Below, one piece after another: positions 1-8,466 of a stretch of 64,000 nucleotides of DNA; the first letter of the stretch is position 1, and every line of letters starts with the position of its first letter. The position numbers and the translations under genes are program-made. The notes under the pieces were generated by a model. It was not told the origin of the DNA. It did no database searches and saw nothing but the letters and a program-made list of their open reading frames with translations. The stretch is from NCBI RefSeq assembly GCF_000685075.1, contig NZ_BAYD01000042.1, positions 19,963-83,962 of the forward strand. The letters run 5' to 3'. The DNA is from Paraburkholderia oxyphila NBRC 105797 (GTDB taxonomy: Bacteria; Pseudomonadota; Gammaproteobacteria; Burkholderiales; Burkholderiaceae).

Positions 1-2
1 TC

Positions 3-329
3 TCGGGCTTTCTCAGCGTGCGGCCGAGCGGCGGCTCCGTACTGCAAGGCGCAATCAATGCCGCGCTCGAAGCACTGGCGCGCGGCCTCGCGCTCGAACT
101 GGCTCCCGTGCGGGTCAACACCGTTTCGCCGGGTCTCATCGCGACGCCGCTGTGGGACAAACTCGATGCGCAGGCACGCCAGACCATGTACGACGGTGCC
201 GCAGCACGCTTGCCCGCGCGTCGTGTGGGTCAAGCCGAAGACGTTGCCAATGCCGTCGTTTATCTCGCAACGACACCGTTCGCAACCGGATCGACTGTTC
301 TGGTCGATGGCGGCGGCGCGATCGCCTGA
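3..329 (+). CDS. SDR family oxidoreductase, C-terminal part (5' end outside window)
   Basis: This is the C-terminal ~108 residues of a short-chain dehydrogenase/reductase that enters from the left edge. The SDR signature RVNTVSPGLIATPLW and the terminal GSTVLVDGGGAIA (cofactor-lid and C-terminal strand region) are clear. At the place where classical SDRs carry the catalytic YxxxK, the sequence reads VLQGAINAALEAL, so both Tyr and Lys appear to be replaced. A hairpin that may terminate transcription follows at 385-418. The neighbouring exported hydrolase and LysR gene are on the same strand, so it may belong to the aromatic catabolic island. The substrate is unknown, and redox activity is doubtful given the missing YxxxK. 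Confidence 0.85.
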   Translation, partial: SGFLSVRPSGGSVLQGAINAALEALARGLALELAPVRVNTVSPGLIATPLWDKLDAQARQTMYDGAAARLPARRVGQAEDVANAVVYLATTPFATGSTVLVDGGGAIA

Positions 330-384
330 TATGAAATTGCTGACCGCCTTTGCACGAGCGTGAACCCGCTCTGCTCGACAATGA

Positions 385-418
385 CAGCAGCACACGCCAC
401 CGGCGAGGCGTGCTGCTG
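385..418 (+). terminator. hairpin after the SDR gene
   Basis: CAGCAGCACACGCC pairs with GGCGTGCTGCTG across an 8-nt loop with a 2-nt bulge. It lies 56 bp after the SDR stop and 40 bp before the next gene. No long U tract follows, so it is a probable but not certain terminator. Confidence 0.5.
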
Positions 419-457
419 TAAGCGGTCACATTCTCCCACCACGGATTTCATCCCCAC

Positions 458-1537
458 ATGAAAACGCTTCGCTTGCTTGCATCGCTGACTGTAGCGGCGA
501 CACTCACTGTCTCGTCTGTCGTTGCGCTCGACGCCTTCGCGCAAACAGCGACCTCTGCGTCTGCCCCGGCTGCCACCCAGGACGCTCCGGTCTATGGGGC
601 CGAACTGCAGGGCTTCGACTACCCGTGGCCCGTCAAGTGGTTCAAGTTTCACTCGCAACGACAGGACGTGCAGATGGCCTACATGGACGTCCCGCCAGCG
701 CCGCAGACCGCCAACGGTCGTACCGCCGTTCTGCTGCACGGCAAGAACTACTGCGCGGCCACCTGGGGGCCGACCATCGGCGCGCTGTCGAAAGCCGGCT
801 ATCGTGTGATTGCGATGGACCAGATCGGCTTCTGCAAATCGACCAAGCCGGACAACTATCAGTTCACGTTCCAGCAGCTCGCGGCCAATACGCACGACCT
901 GCTTGCCTCGCTGGGTATCCAGAACGCGACGATCATCGGTCATTCGACGGGTGGCATGCTGGGCATCCGCTATGCGCTTCAGTACCCCGATCAGACCGAG
1001 CAACTCGTGCTCGTCGATCCGATCGGTCTCGAGGACTGGCGTGCGAAAGGCGTGCCGCCCGTATCGCTCGACCAGTGGTACGACCGTGAATTGCATACGT
1101 CGGCGGATCGTATCCGCAACTATGAACGGAACACCTATTTCGCGGGCCAATGGCGTCCCGACTACGAACCCTGGGTGCAAATGCTGGCCGGCATGTTCCG
1201 CGGCCCCAATCGCGCGCGCGTGGCGTGGGATTCCGCCGAACTCTACGACATGATCCTGACGCAACCGGTCTACTACGAACTTCCGCAGATCAAGGCACCC
1301 ACCTTGCTGATCATCGGCGACAAGGACACCACCGCGATCGGGAAGGAGTTCGCACCGCCCGAGATCCGGCCGACACTCGGAAATTATCCGAAACTCGCGC
1401 ATGAGGCCGTCGCAGCGATTCCGCACGCCAAGCTCGTGGAGTTTCCCGCATCGGGTCATGCGCCGCAGCTGCAGGAGACGGATGCCTTCAACGCCGCCTT
1501 GCTGCGTGGCATGGTGGAACTGCATAGCGCCAATTGA
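458..1537 (+). CDS. exported alpha/beta hydrolase (serine nucleophile)
   Basis: A 359-aa alpha/beta-hydrolase-fold protein. An N-terminal signal peptide (about residues 1-29, ending near DAFAQ) points to the periplasm. The oxyanion-hole motif LLHGKNYCA, the nucleophile elbow GHSTGG and the late histidine in PASGHAPQ form the expected Ser/His pair, with the acid probably in IIGDKD. Length fits single-domain esterases or C-C hydrolases. It sits between an SDR fragment and a LysR gene on the same strand. Two further exported hydrolases occur in the island (16.2 and 23.2 kb), suggesting extracytoplasmic pre-processing of the growth substrate. The exact ester or ether substrate cannot be read from sequence. 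Confidence 0.85.
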   Translation: MKTLRLLASLTVAATLTVSSVVALDAFAQTATSASAPAATQDAPVYGAELQGFDYPWPVKWFKFHSQRQDVQMAYMDVPPAPQTANGRTAVLLHGKNYCAATWGPTIGALSKAGYRVIAMDQIGFCKSTKPDNYQFTFQQLAANTHDLLASLGIQNATIIGHSTGGMLGIRYALQYPDQTEQLVLVDPIGLEDWRAKGVPPVSLDQWYDRELHTSADRIRNYERNTYFAGQWRPDYEPWVQMLAGMFRGPNRARVAWDSAELYDMILTQPVYYELPQIKAPTLLIIGDKDTTAIGKEFAPPEIRPTLGNYPKLAHEAVAAIPHAKLVEFPASGHAPQLQETDAFNAALLRGMVELHSAN

Positions 1538-1706
1538 GTCGATCAGCCTTGCTCCCCGGTGCTCCCAGTTGACTCGTGTCCGCTCGCGTTGGAGACTAAG
1601 CTACTCTCTGACTTTGTCCCGATGCCTCGCTTTCCGTGTGCGCAGGTATCCGGGCAGGTTCCCGCCGGACCCGCCGACTGCCTCTCCCGGACAGGCTGAC
1701 CGCCAC

Positions 1707-2633
1707 ATGAACATCAACACCGTCGACCTCAACCTTCTTAAAGCCTTTGACGCGATGATGCGCGAACGCGCCGTCACGCGTGCCGGTGCGAGTATCGGTC
1801 TGTCTCAGCCCGCGATGAGTCACGCCCTGACTCGTCTTCGCGATATCTTTAATGACGAGTTATTCGTCCGAACATCCCGCGGCATGGATCCCACCGCCCG
1901 GGCACTCGCGCTGGCGGTGCCGATTCAAGGTGCAATACAGGAACTGCGGACGGTACTCGAGTCGAACCTGCCATTCTCTCCGGCGACGGCGCACAGAACA
2001 TTCTCCATCGGCATGACCGAGTACGCCGAAATCGCCCTCGTCGCGCAGCTTATCGCCACGGTGCGAGAGCAAGGAGAGCGAATCGATCTCCGCTTGCGCG
2101 GCGTGACAAAGGACCAGTACGTCTCCTTGCTCGACGACGGCATACTCGACATTTTCATTGGCCACCTCGACGAACGTCACAGGCGCCTGCACACCATTGC
2201 GCTGCTCGAAGATCCGCTGGTGCTGGTCGCGTCCCGAAACCACCCGATTCTCAGCAATCCGATAACCATCGACTCGTATGTCGCATGGCCTCACGTGCTG
2301 GTCTCACCAACCGGCGAAGCGCGTGGCCCCGTCGACTCGCTCCTGGCGAAAGAGGGTTTGAAGCGGCGTATTGCGACTACGGTAACCACATTTCTCGCCT
2401 TGCCACTCGCGCTGGAACAGAGTGATCTGATCGCGAGCATTCCAAGGCAGGTGGCATATCAATTGAGCGATCGCTACGATCTGGCAATCGGGCGGCTCCC
2501 CTTCGAGCATCTCGTCGAAAGCGGCATGGCGTGGCATGAGCGCTCGACCGAAGACACGGCTCACCTCTGGCTACGGCAAACCATACAGAGCATTGCGACG
2601 TTGGGTCCCGGCAAAAGGAAAAGCGACGAGTGA
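1707..2633 (+). CDS. LysR-family transcriptional regulator
   Basis: A 308-aa LysR-type regulator. The N-terminal winged helix-turn-helix (about residues 5-65) contains DLNLLKAFDAMMRERAVTRA followed by SQPAMSHALTRLRD, the conserved LTTR recognition helix. The remainder is a periplasmic-binding-protein-like inducer domain. The ATG at 1707 is chosen because the HTH begins immediately after it; an open frame extends further upstream but encodes nothing LysR-like. It resembles the NodD/NahR/LinR branch, which often senses aromatic compounds. It faces the minus-strand GST pair and follows the hydrolase, so either could be its target. The effector is not deducible. Confidence 0.9.
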   Translation: MNINTVDLNLLKAFDAMMRERAVTRAGASIGLSQPAMSHALTRLRDIFNDELFVRTSRGMDPTARALALAVPIQGAIQELRTVLESNLPFSPATAHRTFSIGMTEYAEIALVAQLIATVREQGERIDLRLRGVTKDQYVSLLDDGILDIFIGHLDERHRRLHTIALLEDPLVLVASRNHPILSNPITIDSYVAWPHVLVSPTGEARGPVDSLLAKEGLKRRIATTVTTFLALPLALEQSDLIASIPRQVAYQLSDRYDLAIGRLPFEHLVESGMAWHERSTEDTAHLWLRQTIQSIATLGPGKRKSDE

Positions 2634-2691
2634 CAACCCACTCCCCTGGGTATCATTCGTCGGTTGGCCTTCGGTCTTGCGAACAAACAGG

Positions 2692-3645
2692 TCAGCTGGC
2701 GTAGCTGAACGCAGCCAGGTCCGGACCCATGGGTATGATCCGGCTCGGGTTGAGCTTGGTATGACTGCGGAAATAGTGATTTCTTATGTGCTTGAAGTTG
2801 ACCGTGCGGCCCACACCCGGCAACTCGAACAGCCTTTTAACGTAATCCGCCAGACGGGGATAATCGGCTATCCGGCGTATATTGCATTTGAAATGAAAAT
2901 AATAGACGCAATCGAACCGGATTAAGGTTGGAAAGAGGCGCAAATCCGCTTCCGTCAGCGCATGTCCGCACAGGAAGTCCTGCGTCTCGAGCAGTTGCTC
3001 GATGCGATCGAGCGACAGAAATAGCGCGCTAACGGCCTCCTCGTACTTTTCCTGCGACGTGGCAAATCCTGCCCGGTAGACCCCGTTGTTGATCGTCGCG
3101 TACACCCACTCGTTGACTTCGTCGATCCTGGTACGCAAGTGCTCCGGGTAAAGATTCGTGTCCGGATAAGGCGAAAACGCATTGAATGAATCGTTCATGA
3201 TACGGATGATTTCAGACGACTCGTTGTTGACGATCTCTCCCGTATGTTTGTCGAGAAGGACGGGTACCGTAGCCCTCCCGGTGTAGTCGCTTCGGACCCG
3301 GGAATAGATCTCGTGCAGGTGGGCCGCCTGAAAGACGGGATCCGGATCGCCCCCCTGAAACTCCACGAACGACCACCCGTTTCCCCCCGTCTCCGGTGCA
3401 ACGGTCGACATGGAAATCACGCTCTCCAGTCCCTTGATGGCGCGCACCAAGATCGCTCTGTGCGCCCACGGGCACGCGTTCGAGACATAGAGGTGATATC
3501 TGCCTGCCTGCGCGCGATATTTCGCGGACGCCTCCGGACTCACCCACTCTCGAAACGCCGACTGTGGCCGCACGAACTCCCCGCTGGCGTGCTGGCGGTA
3601 GGCGTCGTCATTGCTCAACCACGATCCGTTAATTAGCATTCCCAT
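2692..3645 (-). CDS. glutathionyl-hydroquinone reductase (Xi-class GST), copy 1
   Basis: A 317-aa Xi-class GST of the YqjG/PcpF type, which reduces glutathionyl-hydroquinones to hydroquinones by forming GSSG. The family start MGMLINGSW, the catalytic-cysteine motif NACPWAHR (Cys about residue 59), the GSH-binding VNNESSEIIR and the all-alpha C-terminal domain are intact. It lies 38 bp downstream of the LigF-like GST gene on the same strand, so the two are probably cotranscribed. A second, clearly distinct copy lies at 24.2-25.2 kb. In this context it would clear quinone-GSH adducts or finish a thioether-cleavage route, with Gor recycling the GSSG. Physiological substrate is inferred. Confidence 0.92.
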   Translation of the reverse strand: MGMLINGSWLSNDDAYRQHASGEFVRPQSAFREWVSPEASAKYRAQAGRYHLYVSNACPWAHRAILVRAIKGLESVISMSTVAPETGGNGWSFVEFQGGDPDPVFQAAHLHEIYSRVRSDYTGRATVPVLLDKHTGEIVNNESSEIIRIMNDSFNAFSPYPDTNLYPEHLRTRIDEVNEWVYATINNGVYRAGFATSQEKYEEAVSALFLSLDRIEQLLETQDFLCGHALTEADLRLFPTLIRFDCVYYFHFKCNIRRIADYPRLADYVKRLFELPGVGRTVNFKHIRNHYFRSHTKLNPSRIIPMGPDLAAFSYAS

Positions 3646-3683
3646 GTTTTACCTGCCCTATTTCATTTGCCGCAGGGAACCCG

Positions 3684-4460
3684 TCAGGCAGCAGCGAAAT
3701 GCAGCATCCTTTGATGCTCTTCGCGGATACCGGGATATTGCTGCGAAAGGAGTGCGCCCTCATAGAAGGCAATCGCATAGGAAGGCCGCGCCTTGACGCG
3801 CTCCATCCAGGCCTGAACGCCCGGTGCATTCTCCCAGAGGTACGCGTAACCCAGATCCTCCATGCGAATCAGCAGCGGAAGCACGCACAGATCCGCCAGC
3901 GTCAACTTGCCGTCAACGAGGTACGGCGCATCCTTGAGCACGGTCTCCATCCGCGCTGCGGTCTTGCGGATACTGTCCTCCGATTGATGCAGGCGCTCGA
4001 TGCTGAAACCCTTTTCCTTGTTCATCTCGCCAAGAAACTTGTCGCGTACGGGCTTCGAGGCCGCCAGCGCCTTGAACTCCTCATCGCTCATGTCCTTGAA
4101 GTGCCGCGCGAACGCCGCGTTGTACGACGGGAACCGGACCGCCACCGTCGGCACCTCCTCGAAAAAACGCATCCACGCGCGCATGTTCGCCCGAGCCTTG
4201 TGATCGGCCGGCCGAAGCGGCGTTTGCGGATATTCCTCGTCGAGGTACTCCATGATGACCGACGAATCGATGATGGGAACCCCGTCGTGCACCAGCGTCG
4301 GCACCACGCCGTTCGGATTGAGCTTCAGATACTCGGGCGCCAGTTGCTCATTCTTGAACAGCTTCATGCGATGTTCGACAAAGTCCAAACCCTTCTCAGC
4401 CAGCGTCAGGCGTACCTTCTGGCTGCACGTCGATTGCATTGCGTTATAAAGTTCCAGCAT
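3684..4460 (-). CDS. glutathione S-transferase resembling beta-etherase LigF
   Basis: A 258-aa GST. The N-terminal thioredoxin-like domain has QSTCSQKVRLTL, the cis-proline segment NGVVPTLVHDG and the GSH-contacting IDSSVIMEYL. The unusually long alpha domain contains MSDEEFKALAASKPVRDKF, which resembles the MSDEEF and following helical insert of sphingomonad LigF-type beta-etherases that break beta-aryl ethers with GSH. The protein is about the LigF length, longer than ordinary 200-220-aa GSTs. It is followed by a glutathionyl-hydroquinone reductase. A shrunken relative of its reading frame plus a near copy of its promoter stand in front of gor at 22.6-22.8 kb. Etherase activity is inference from the resemblance; a dehalogenase or isomerase role is also possible. 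Confidence 0.85.
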   Translation of the reverse strand: MLELYNAMQSTCSQKVRLTLAEKGLDFVEHRMKLFKNEQLAPEYLKLNPNGVVPTLVHDGVPIIDSSVIMEYLDEEYPQTPLRPADHKARANMRAWMRFFEEVPTVAVRFPSYNAAFARHFKDMSDEEFKALAASKPVRDKFLGEMNKEKGFSIERLHQSEDSIRKTAARMETVLKDAPYLVDGKLTLADLCVLPLLIRMEDLGYAYLWENAPGVQAWMERVKARPSYAIAFYEGALLSQQYPGIREEHQRMLHFAAA

Positions 4461-4531
4461 TTTTCTCTCCTTCCTCTCCAGTGCCTTCGTATTTCGTGGG
4501 TAAATGCCGCAGTGTCTGCCGGCTTGTCGAT

Positions 4532-4577
4532 CAATTTACGCGCCGACCGCGCAACTGACCAATGCAATGTTGACATG
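4532..4577 (-). promoter_or_regulatory. upstream element of the LigF-like GST, duplicated in front of gor
   Basis: Read on the plus strand this is CAATTTACGCG, 13 nt, TGACCAAT, then CA, GTT and ACATG at fixed spacing. The same blocks at the same spacing occur at 22737-22782, 67 bp from the start of the GST-derived leader ORF of gor; here the distance is 72 bp. Conservation of both arrangement and distance marks it as a promoter/activator site. A LysR-type activator is plausible. Confidence 0.6.
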
Positions 4578-4734
4578 TTGAAAATCTACGCGGCGAATGG
4601 ACACCACTGATTACTCCCCAAATAATTTTCGCAATCCGAATTGATCAACGCATCTTCCGGCCATGGATGCCTCTCCAGGCAGCGTAAACTATCCGGGTGT
4701 GCCGGATCGCTCAGGCACGAACAACGCCTGGCTC

Positions 4735-6027
4735 TCAGATCTGAATCATCGAGGTATCCGAGAAATGGGTCTTGTAGCGCTCCAGCGCCACATCGGAATC
4801 GAATTCCCCGACCATTTTCCCAACTACCACGGTCGCCACCACATTGCCGATCGCCGTGAGCGTAGCCCGCCCGATAGACATGAACCGCTCGACGCCGAGC
4901 AGCAGCGTCACCCCCTCCACCGGCACCACATGCGTTGCGGCTACGGTCGCGGCGAGCACCACGAACGCGCTGCCTGTGACGCCCGCCGACCCTTTCGAAG
5001 TGAGCACCAGAACGAAAAGAATGCCGATCTGTTGGGATAGCGAGAGATTGATCCCATACATCTGGGCTATGAACAGCACCGACATCGAGAGATAAAGCGC
5101 AGCACCGTCCTGATTGAACGAATAGCCCGTCGGCATCACAAGCCCCACGACGCGCTTCGAACAGCCGAGCGCTTCGAGTTTCATCATCAAGGTTGGAAGA
5201 ACGGCCTCGCTTGCGGCCGTACCGATGACGAGGACAATTTCCTCCTTGCAGTACTTGAGCAGCAACCAGAGACTCAGGCCATTCATCCGTGCGATCAGGC
5301 CCAGCACCACGAAGACGAATACGATCATCGACAGATACAGGTAGGCCAGCAGCTTGCCCAGTTCGACCAGCGACCCGATCCCATATTTGCCCACGCTGAA
5401 GGCCATCGCACCGAAGGCCGCAACAGGCGCGTACTTCATGATGATCTTGATCGTGCCGAAAAAAACGAGTCCGAGCCGGTCGAAGAATTCCTCGATGGGC
5501 TTTCCTCTCTCGCCAAGCATGGATAGCGCACATCCCAGGAAAATCGAAAATATGATGATCTGAAGAAGGTCGCCGTTCGCGAAGGCTTTGACGGCGTTGT
5601 CCGGAAAAATTGCGACCAGCGTATCTGCCCACGAGATGGCCACGGGTTTGGACAGTCCCACGGCCGCAGTCTTCGAGAGCGAACCCACCGTGACTCCCAC
5701 TCCGGGCCTAGTCAGGTTGGCGACCACCAGACCCATCACCAGCGCCAGACTGCTGACCAGCTCGAAGTAGATGAGCGCGGTCAGGCCGATGCGGCCCGCT
5801 TTGCGCAGGTCTCCCGCGCTGGAAATACCCGTAACGATAGTGATGAACACAATGGGCCCGATCACCATCTTGATCAAATGAACGAAGATATCGGCAAGCG
5901 GCTTGAGTCCCGTTGCGACGTCTGGATACAGATGCCCGACTACTATGCCGATCACGACAGCCGCGACCACCTGAAACGTTCGTCCTCTGTACCAATGCCG
6001 TTTCCAGCTGGATACGAGCTTCGACAT
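4735..6027 (-). CDS. dctA: C4-dicarboxylate/cation symporter DctA
   Basis: A 430-aa inner-membrane dicarboxylate:cation symporter of the DAACS family. Visible family marks are the first helix VVIGIVVGHLYP, KMVIGPIVFITI, the re-entrant region with IGTAASEAVLPTLM, the substrate motif GYSFNQDGAALYLS and TSKGSAGVTGSAF. The ATG at 6027 is preceded by GGAGG at 6033-6037, so the four extra upstream codons are rejected. The gene is divergent from lacI with a LacI-type operator at 6133 between them, so it is probably induced with the aromatic pathway. It would import succinate/fumarate-like acids or an acyclic pathway intermediate. Confidence 0.93.
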   Translation of the reverse strand: MSKLVSSWKRHWYRGRTFQVVAAVVIGIVVGHLYPDVATGLKPLADIFVHLIKMVIGPIVFITIVTGISSAGDLRKAGRIGLTALIYFELVSSLALVMGLVVANLTRPGVGVTVGSLSKTAAVGLSKPVAISWADTLVAIFPDNAVKAFANGDLLQIIIFSIFLGCALSMLGERGKPIEEFFDRLGLVFFGTIKIIMKYAPVAAFGAMAFSVGKYGIGSLVELGKLLAYLYLSMIVFVFVVLGLIARMNGLSLWLLLKYCKEEIVLVIGTAASEAVLPTLMMKLEALGCSKRVVGLVMPTGYSFNQDGAALYLSMSVLFIAQMYGINLSLSQQIGILFVLVLTSKGSAGVTGSAFVVLAATVAATHVVPVEGVTLLLGVERFMSIGRATLTAIGNVVATVVVGKMVGEFDSDVALERYKTHFSDTSMIQI

Positions 6028-6132
6028 GCCTGCCTCCACGTATTGAGTTTAATGGGCCCGATTCAGTCAGTGCGATCGCTCCTGCAATACGCCCGCCGCT
6101 CGACACCTCGAACTACGAAAGCACAAAGGTTA

Positions 6133-6146
6133 TGCAATCGATTGCA
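6133..6146. promoter_or_regulatory. LacI-family operator 1 (dctA / lacI divergent promoter)
   Basis: TGCAATCGATTGCA is a perfect 14-bp palindrome with the central CG typical of LacI/GalR operators. It lies 105 bp upstream of dctA and 257 bp upstream of lacI. Four further sites with the same pattern occur at 11088, 11242, 12629 and 12786. Confidence 0.8.
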
Positions 6147-6260
6147 CTTTAGAACTCGAGCCAACGGTCGTCAAGTCGAAAAATCACGGACTGCAGTTCC
6201 GTCTACCCGCTCCGGCCGCGTGTGAATTCGACCGGCGCGCGAGCAATACGGAACGCTATC

Positions 6261-6290
6261 GGTGTGGCACCATTGGGTGTGGCACCATTG
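6261..6290. repeat. 15-bp perfect tandem duplication
   Basis: GGTGTGGCACCATTG occurs twice head to tail in the leader region of lacI. It may be a replication-slippage product or a duplicated binding site. The rest of the 376-bp dctA-lacI gap holds operator 1 and the hairpin at 6325. Confidence 0.7.
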
Positions 6291-6324
6291 CGTACCTGGC
6301 GACGAACGAGGCGGATAGAACCCG

Positions 6325-6352
6325 CGCGTGCCCCTTACAAGGTGGGCACGCG
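6325..6352 (+). promoter_or_regulatory. strong inverted repeat in the lacI leader
   Basis: CGCGTGCCC (6325-6333) pairs perfectly with GGGCACGCG (6344-6352), about 50 bp before the lacI start. It could be an mRNA leader hairpin, a terminator of something upstream, or a protein site; the sequence alone does not decide. Confidence 0.45.
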
Positions 6353-6403
6353 GGAGGCTCTCCCCGTGCGTCCGGGTCGCCGCTACTGTCTACCCAATCC
6401 GTT

Positions 6404-7456
6404 ATGAACGACAAGAAATTGCGAATCGCCGACCTGGCCAGACAACTCGGGGTCCACCCGTCAACGGTTTCGCGCGTGCTCAACCCGGCGACACGGCACC
6501 TCATCAGCGCAAGCGTAGTCGCACAGGTTCTGGAGAAGGCCGAGGAAGTGGGCTACCGCCCGAACATTCTCGCGGCGGCTCTGCGCACCAAGCGATCGTG
6601 CCTGATAGGCGTGCTGATTCCGGATCTCTCGAACGCCATTTTTCCCCTGATGCTCGCAGGCATAAACGATGTGCTGAGTCGTGCCGGATATACCGTCCTG
6701 ATCGTCGACGCCAGCGGCGACACCCGCAGCCAGTTGCAGGTGGTCCAGCAAATGCAGTCGCGACAGGTCGATGGCTTGATCATTGCCTCGACCGAGCGCC
6801 ACGATGCCGTGGTCGACTATTGCCTCGAGGAAGGGTTGCGGGCGGTCAGCCTGAACCGGATGGAAGACGAATGCCGCATTCCGAGCGTGATCAACGACGA
6901 CACGATGAGCATCAGGCTCGCTGTCGATCACCTCGTGTCGCTTGGACACCGCGCGATCGGACACATCGTCGGCCCGCTCAAGTTCTCTACCAGCCACGTG
7001 CGCTCAGTCGGCTTTCACGCGACCATGACCGCTCACGGCCTGCCGGTCGCACCGCGCATGATCCAGGAAAGCGAAGCGTATACGCGCGAGGCGGGACGCA
7101 AGAGTTGTACGGCGATGCTGAAGAATTTCCCGCAGGTCACTGCGATCGTGGCCGGCAACGACCTCATCGCAGTGGGCTGCCTGGATACCTTCCGGGAAAG
7201 GAATCTGGTGTGTCCGCGCGACATCTCACTGATTGGGCACAATGACACCGCGCTCACGGACGTCATCAACCCGCCGCTCACGACTCTGCAGATCAGACAA
7301 CGCGAACTTGGCGCGCGAGCGGCTTCCCTGCTGCTCAGCAGCCTCGATGAAGATACCGTCGAGCCAGTCGAGCTGCGTCTGAAGCCGAAGCTTGTTGTCC
7401 GCGCTTCAACCGGGCCCGTGCGCGAGGCCGGATCCATCACGGCACTTCAGGGCTGA
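6404..7456 (+). CDS. LacI-family transcriptional regulator of the aromatic island
   Basis: A 350-aa LacI/GalR-type repressor. The N-terminal HTH IADLARQLGVHPSTVSRVLN and the hinge helix NILAAALRTKRS are followed by a type-1 periplasmic-binding effector domain (IGVLIPDLSNAIFP, IASTERHDA, GHRAIGHIVGP). Five palindromes with the LacI-type core lie in front of dctA/lacI, the dioxygenase operon, the gamma-CA-like gene and the porin, so this is the obvious local controller. It overlaps the convergent oxidoreductase gene by 10 bp at its 3' end. LacI proteins usually sense sugars; an aromatic or organic-acid effector is inferred from the target genes. Confidence 0.92.
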   Translation: MNDKKLRIADLARQLGVHPSTVSRVLNPATRHLISASVVAQVLEKAEEVGYRPNILAAALRTKRSCLIGVLIPDLSNAIFPLMLAGINDVLSRAGYTVLIVDASGDTRSQLQVVQQMQSRQVDGLIIASTERHDAVVDYCLEEGLRAVSLNRMEDECRIPSVINDDTMSIRLAVDHLVSLGHRAIGHIVGPLKFSTSHVRSVGFHATMTAHGLPVAPRMIQESEAYTREAGRKSCTAMLKNFPQVTAIVAGNDLIAVGCLDTFRERNLVCPRDISLIGHNDTALTDVINPPLTTLQIRQRELGARAASLLLSSLDEDTVEPVELRLKPKLVVRASTGPVREAGSITALQG

Positions 7457-8439
7457 ATCACGAGGCGCTCGCCCGAGCCCCGGTAGACTGTACGATATGC
7501 CTCAGCCGCATTGTCGAGCGTATAGATATTTTCGGGCAGTACCGGGAACGGCGACAACGCTCCGTCTTCGAATCCGCTATGCAGGTCATCCAGGATTTCG
7601 GCGCAAGCCTGCGTATTCAGGGCGAGCGTGTCGACACCGTAGAACGAGTGCTGCCCGCGGAAGAAGGTGAAGATGTCGAACGGCACGCTGCGCTCGAAAG
7701 TCGAAATGAAGACCTGCGCCGCCCCCTTCGCCATCGCCAGATGGCCTTCGACAAAGTAGGGACTGCCGACCGTATTGAACACGATGTCGACCCCCTTGCC
7801 GCCGGTCCGGTCGCGCACGTACCCGGAAATATTCTGCGAACTCGCATCGATCATTTCGACCGGCGCCACCGCCTTCCCACGAAATGCCTCGCTGGTCCGC
7901 TCAACGCCGAAAATCTGCAGGCCCCGCGCCGCGGCCAGTTGCGCGACGGCTTGCCCGACACGGCCGTTCGCACCGAGAATCAGGATGTTCTCGCAGGACG
8001 CCCACTGACCAACACGCCTCAGACCTTCATAGGCGGTAATGAACGGCACGCCAATGGCACCGGCCTCCGCCATGCTGACGGTCGACGGCTTCTGCCGAAC
8101 GCTCGATGCCTGGACCACGAGAAGGCGCGAGTGCGTGCCGTCGCGCGAGATACCGAGCTCGCCGCCGCTGCCCCAGACTTCCTTGCCCACCAGGTCGGCC
8201 GGACCGTCGAGCACGATGCCGGCGTAGTCTCTGCCCGGCGTACGCGGCCACACGGCATGGGGCATCTGCCCGAGCGTCGCCTTCACGTCGCTCATGTTGA
8301 TGCCGGCGCTGCAGACCTGGATCAGACAGTCGTCCGGACCGATCTTCGGCAACGAAACCGGCGTCACATCGAGGCTAAGCGCCTCCAGTGACGGAGCCTT
8401 TTCGAAGATCTTCAGCGCATTCGAACTATTCTCGCTCAT
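7447..8439 (-). CDS. quinone oxidoreductase-like medium-chain dehydrogenase
   Basis: A 330-aa MDR-superfamily protein. The N-terminal GroES-like domain has PRTPGRDYAGIV and SAGINMSDVK, with no obvious structural-zinc cysteine cluster, placing it near NADPH:quinone reductases. The Rossmann motif is ILILGANGRVGQAVAQLA. It is the last gene of the operon dioxygenase - SDR - BKACE - this gene, 27 bp after BKACE. It could reduce a quinone to the hydroxyquinol that the dioxygenase opens, or an enoyl side chain. The 10-bp overlap with lacI is convergent. Confidence 0.82.
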   Translation of the reverse strand: MSENSSNALKIFEKAPSLEALSLDVTPVSLPKIGPDDCLIQVCSAGINMSDVKATLGQMPHAVWPRTPGRDYAGIVLDGPADLVGKEVWGSGGELGISRDGTHSRLLVVQASSVRQKPSTVSMAEAGAIGVPFITAYEGLRRVGQWASCENILILGANGRVGQAVAQLAAARGLQIFGVERTSEAFRGKAVAPVEMIDASSQNISGYVRDRTGGKGVDIVFNTVGSPYFVEGHLAMAKGAAQVFISTFERSVPFDIFTFFRGQHSFYGVDTLALNTQACAEILDDLHSGFEDGALSPFPVLPENIYTLDNAAEAYRTVYRGSGERLVIQP

Positions 8440-8466
8440 GGTGTATACCCTTCAACGTTCAGTTAT

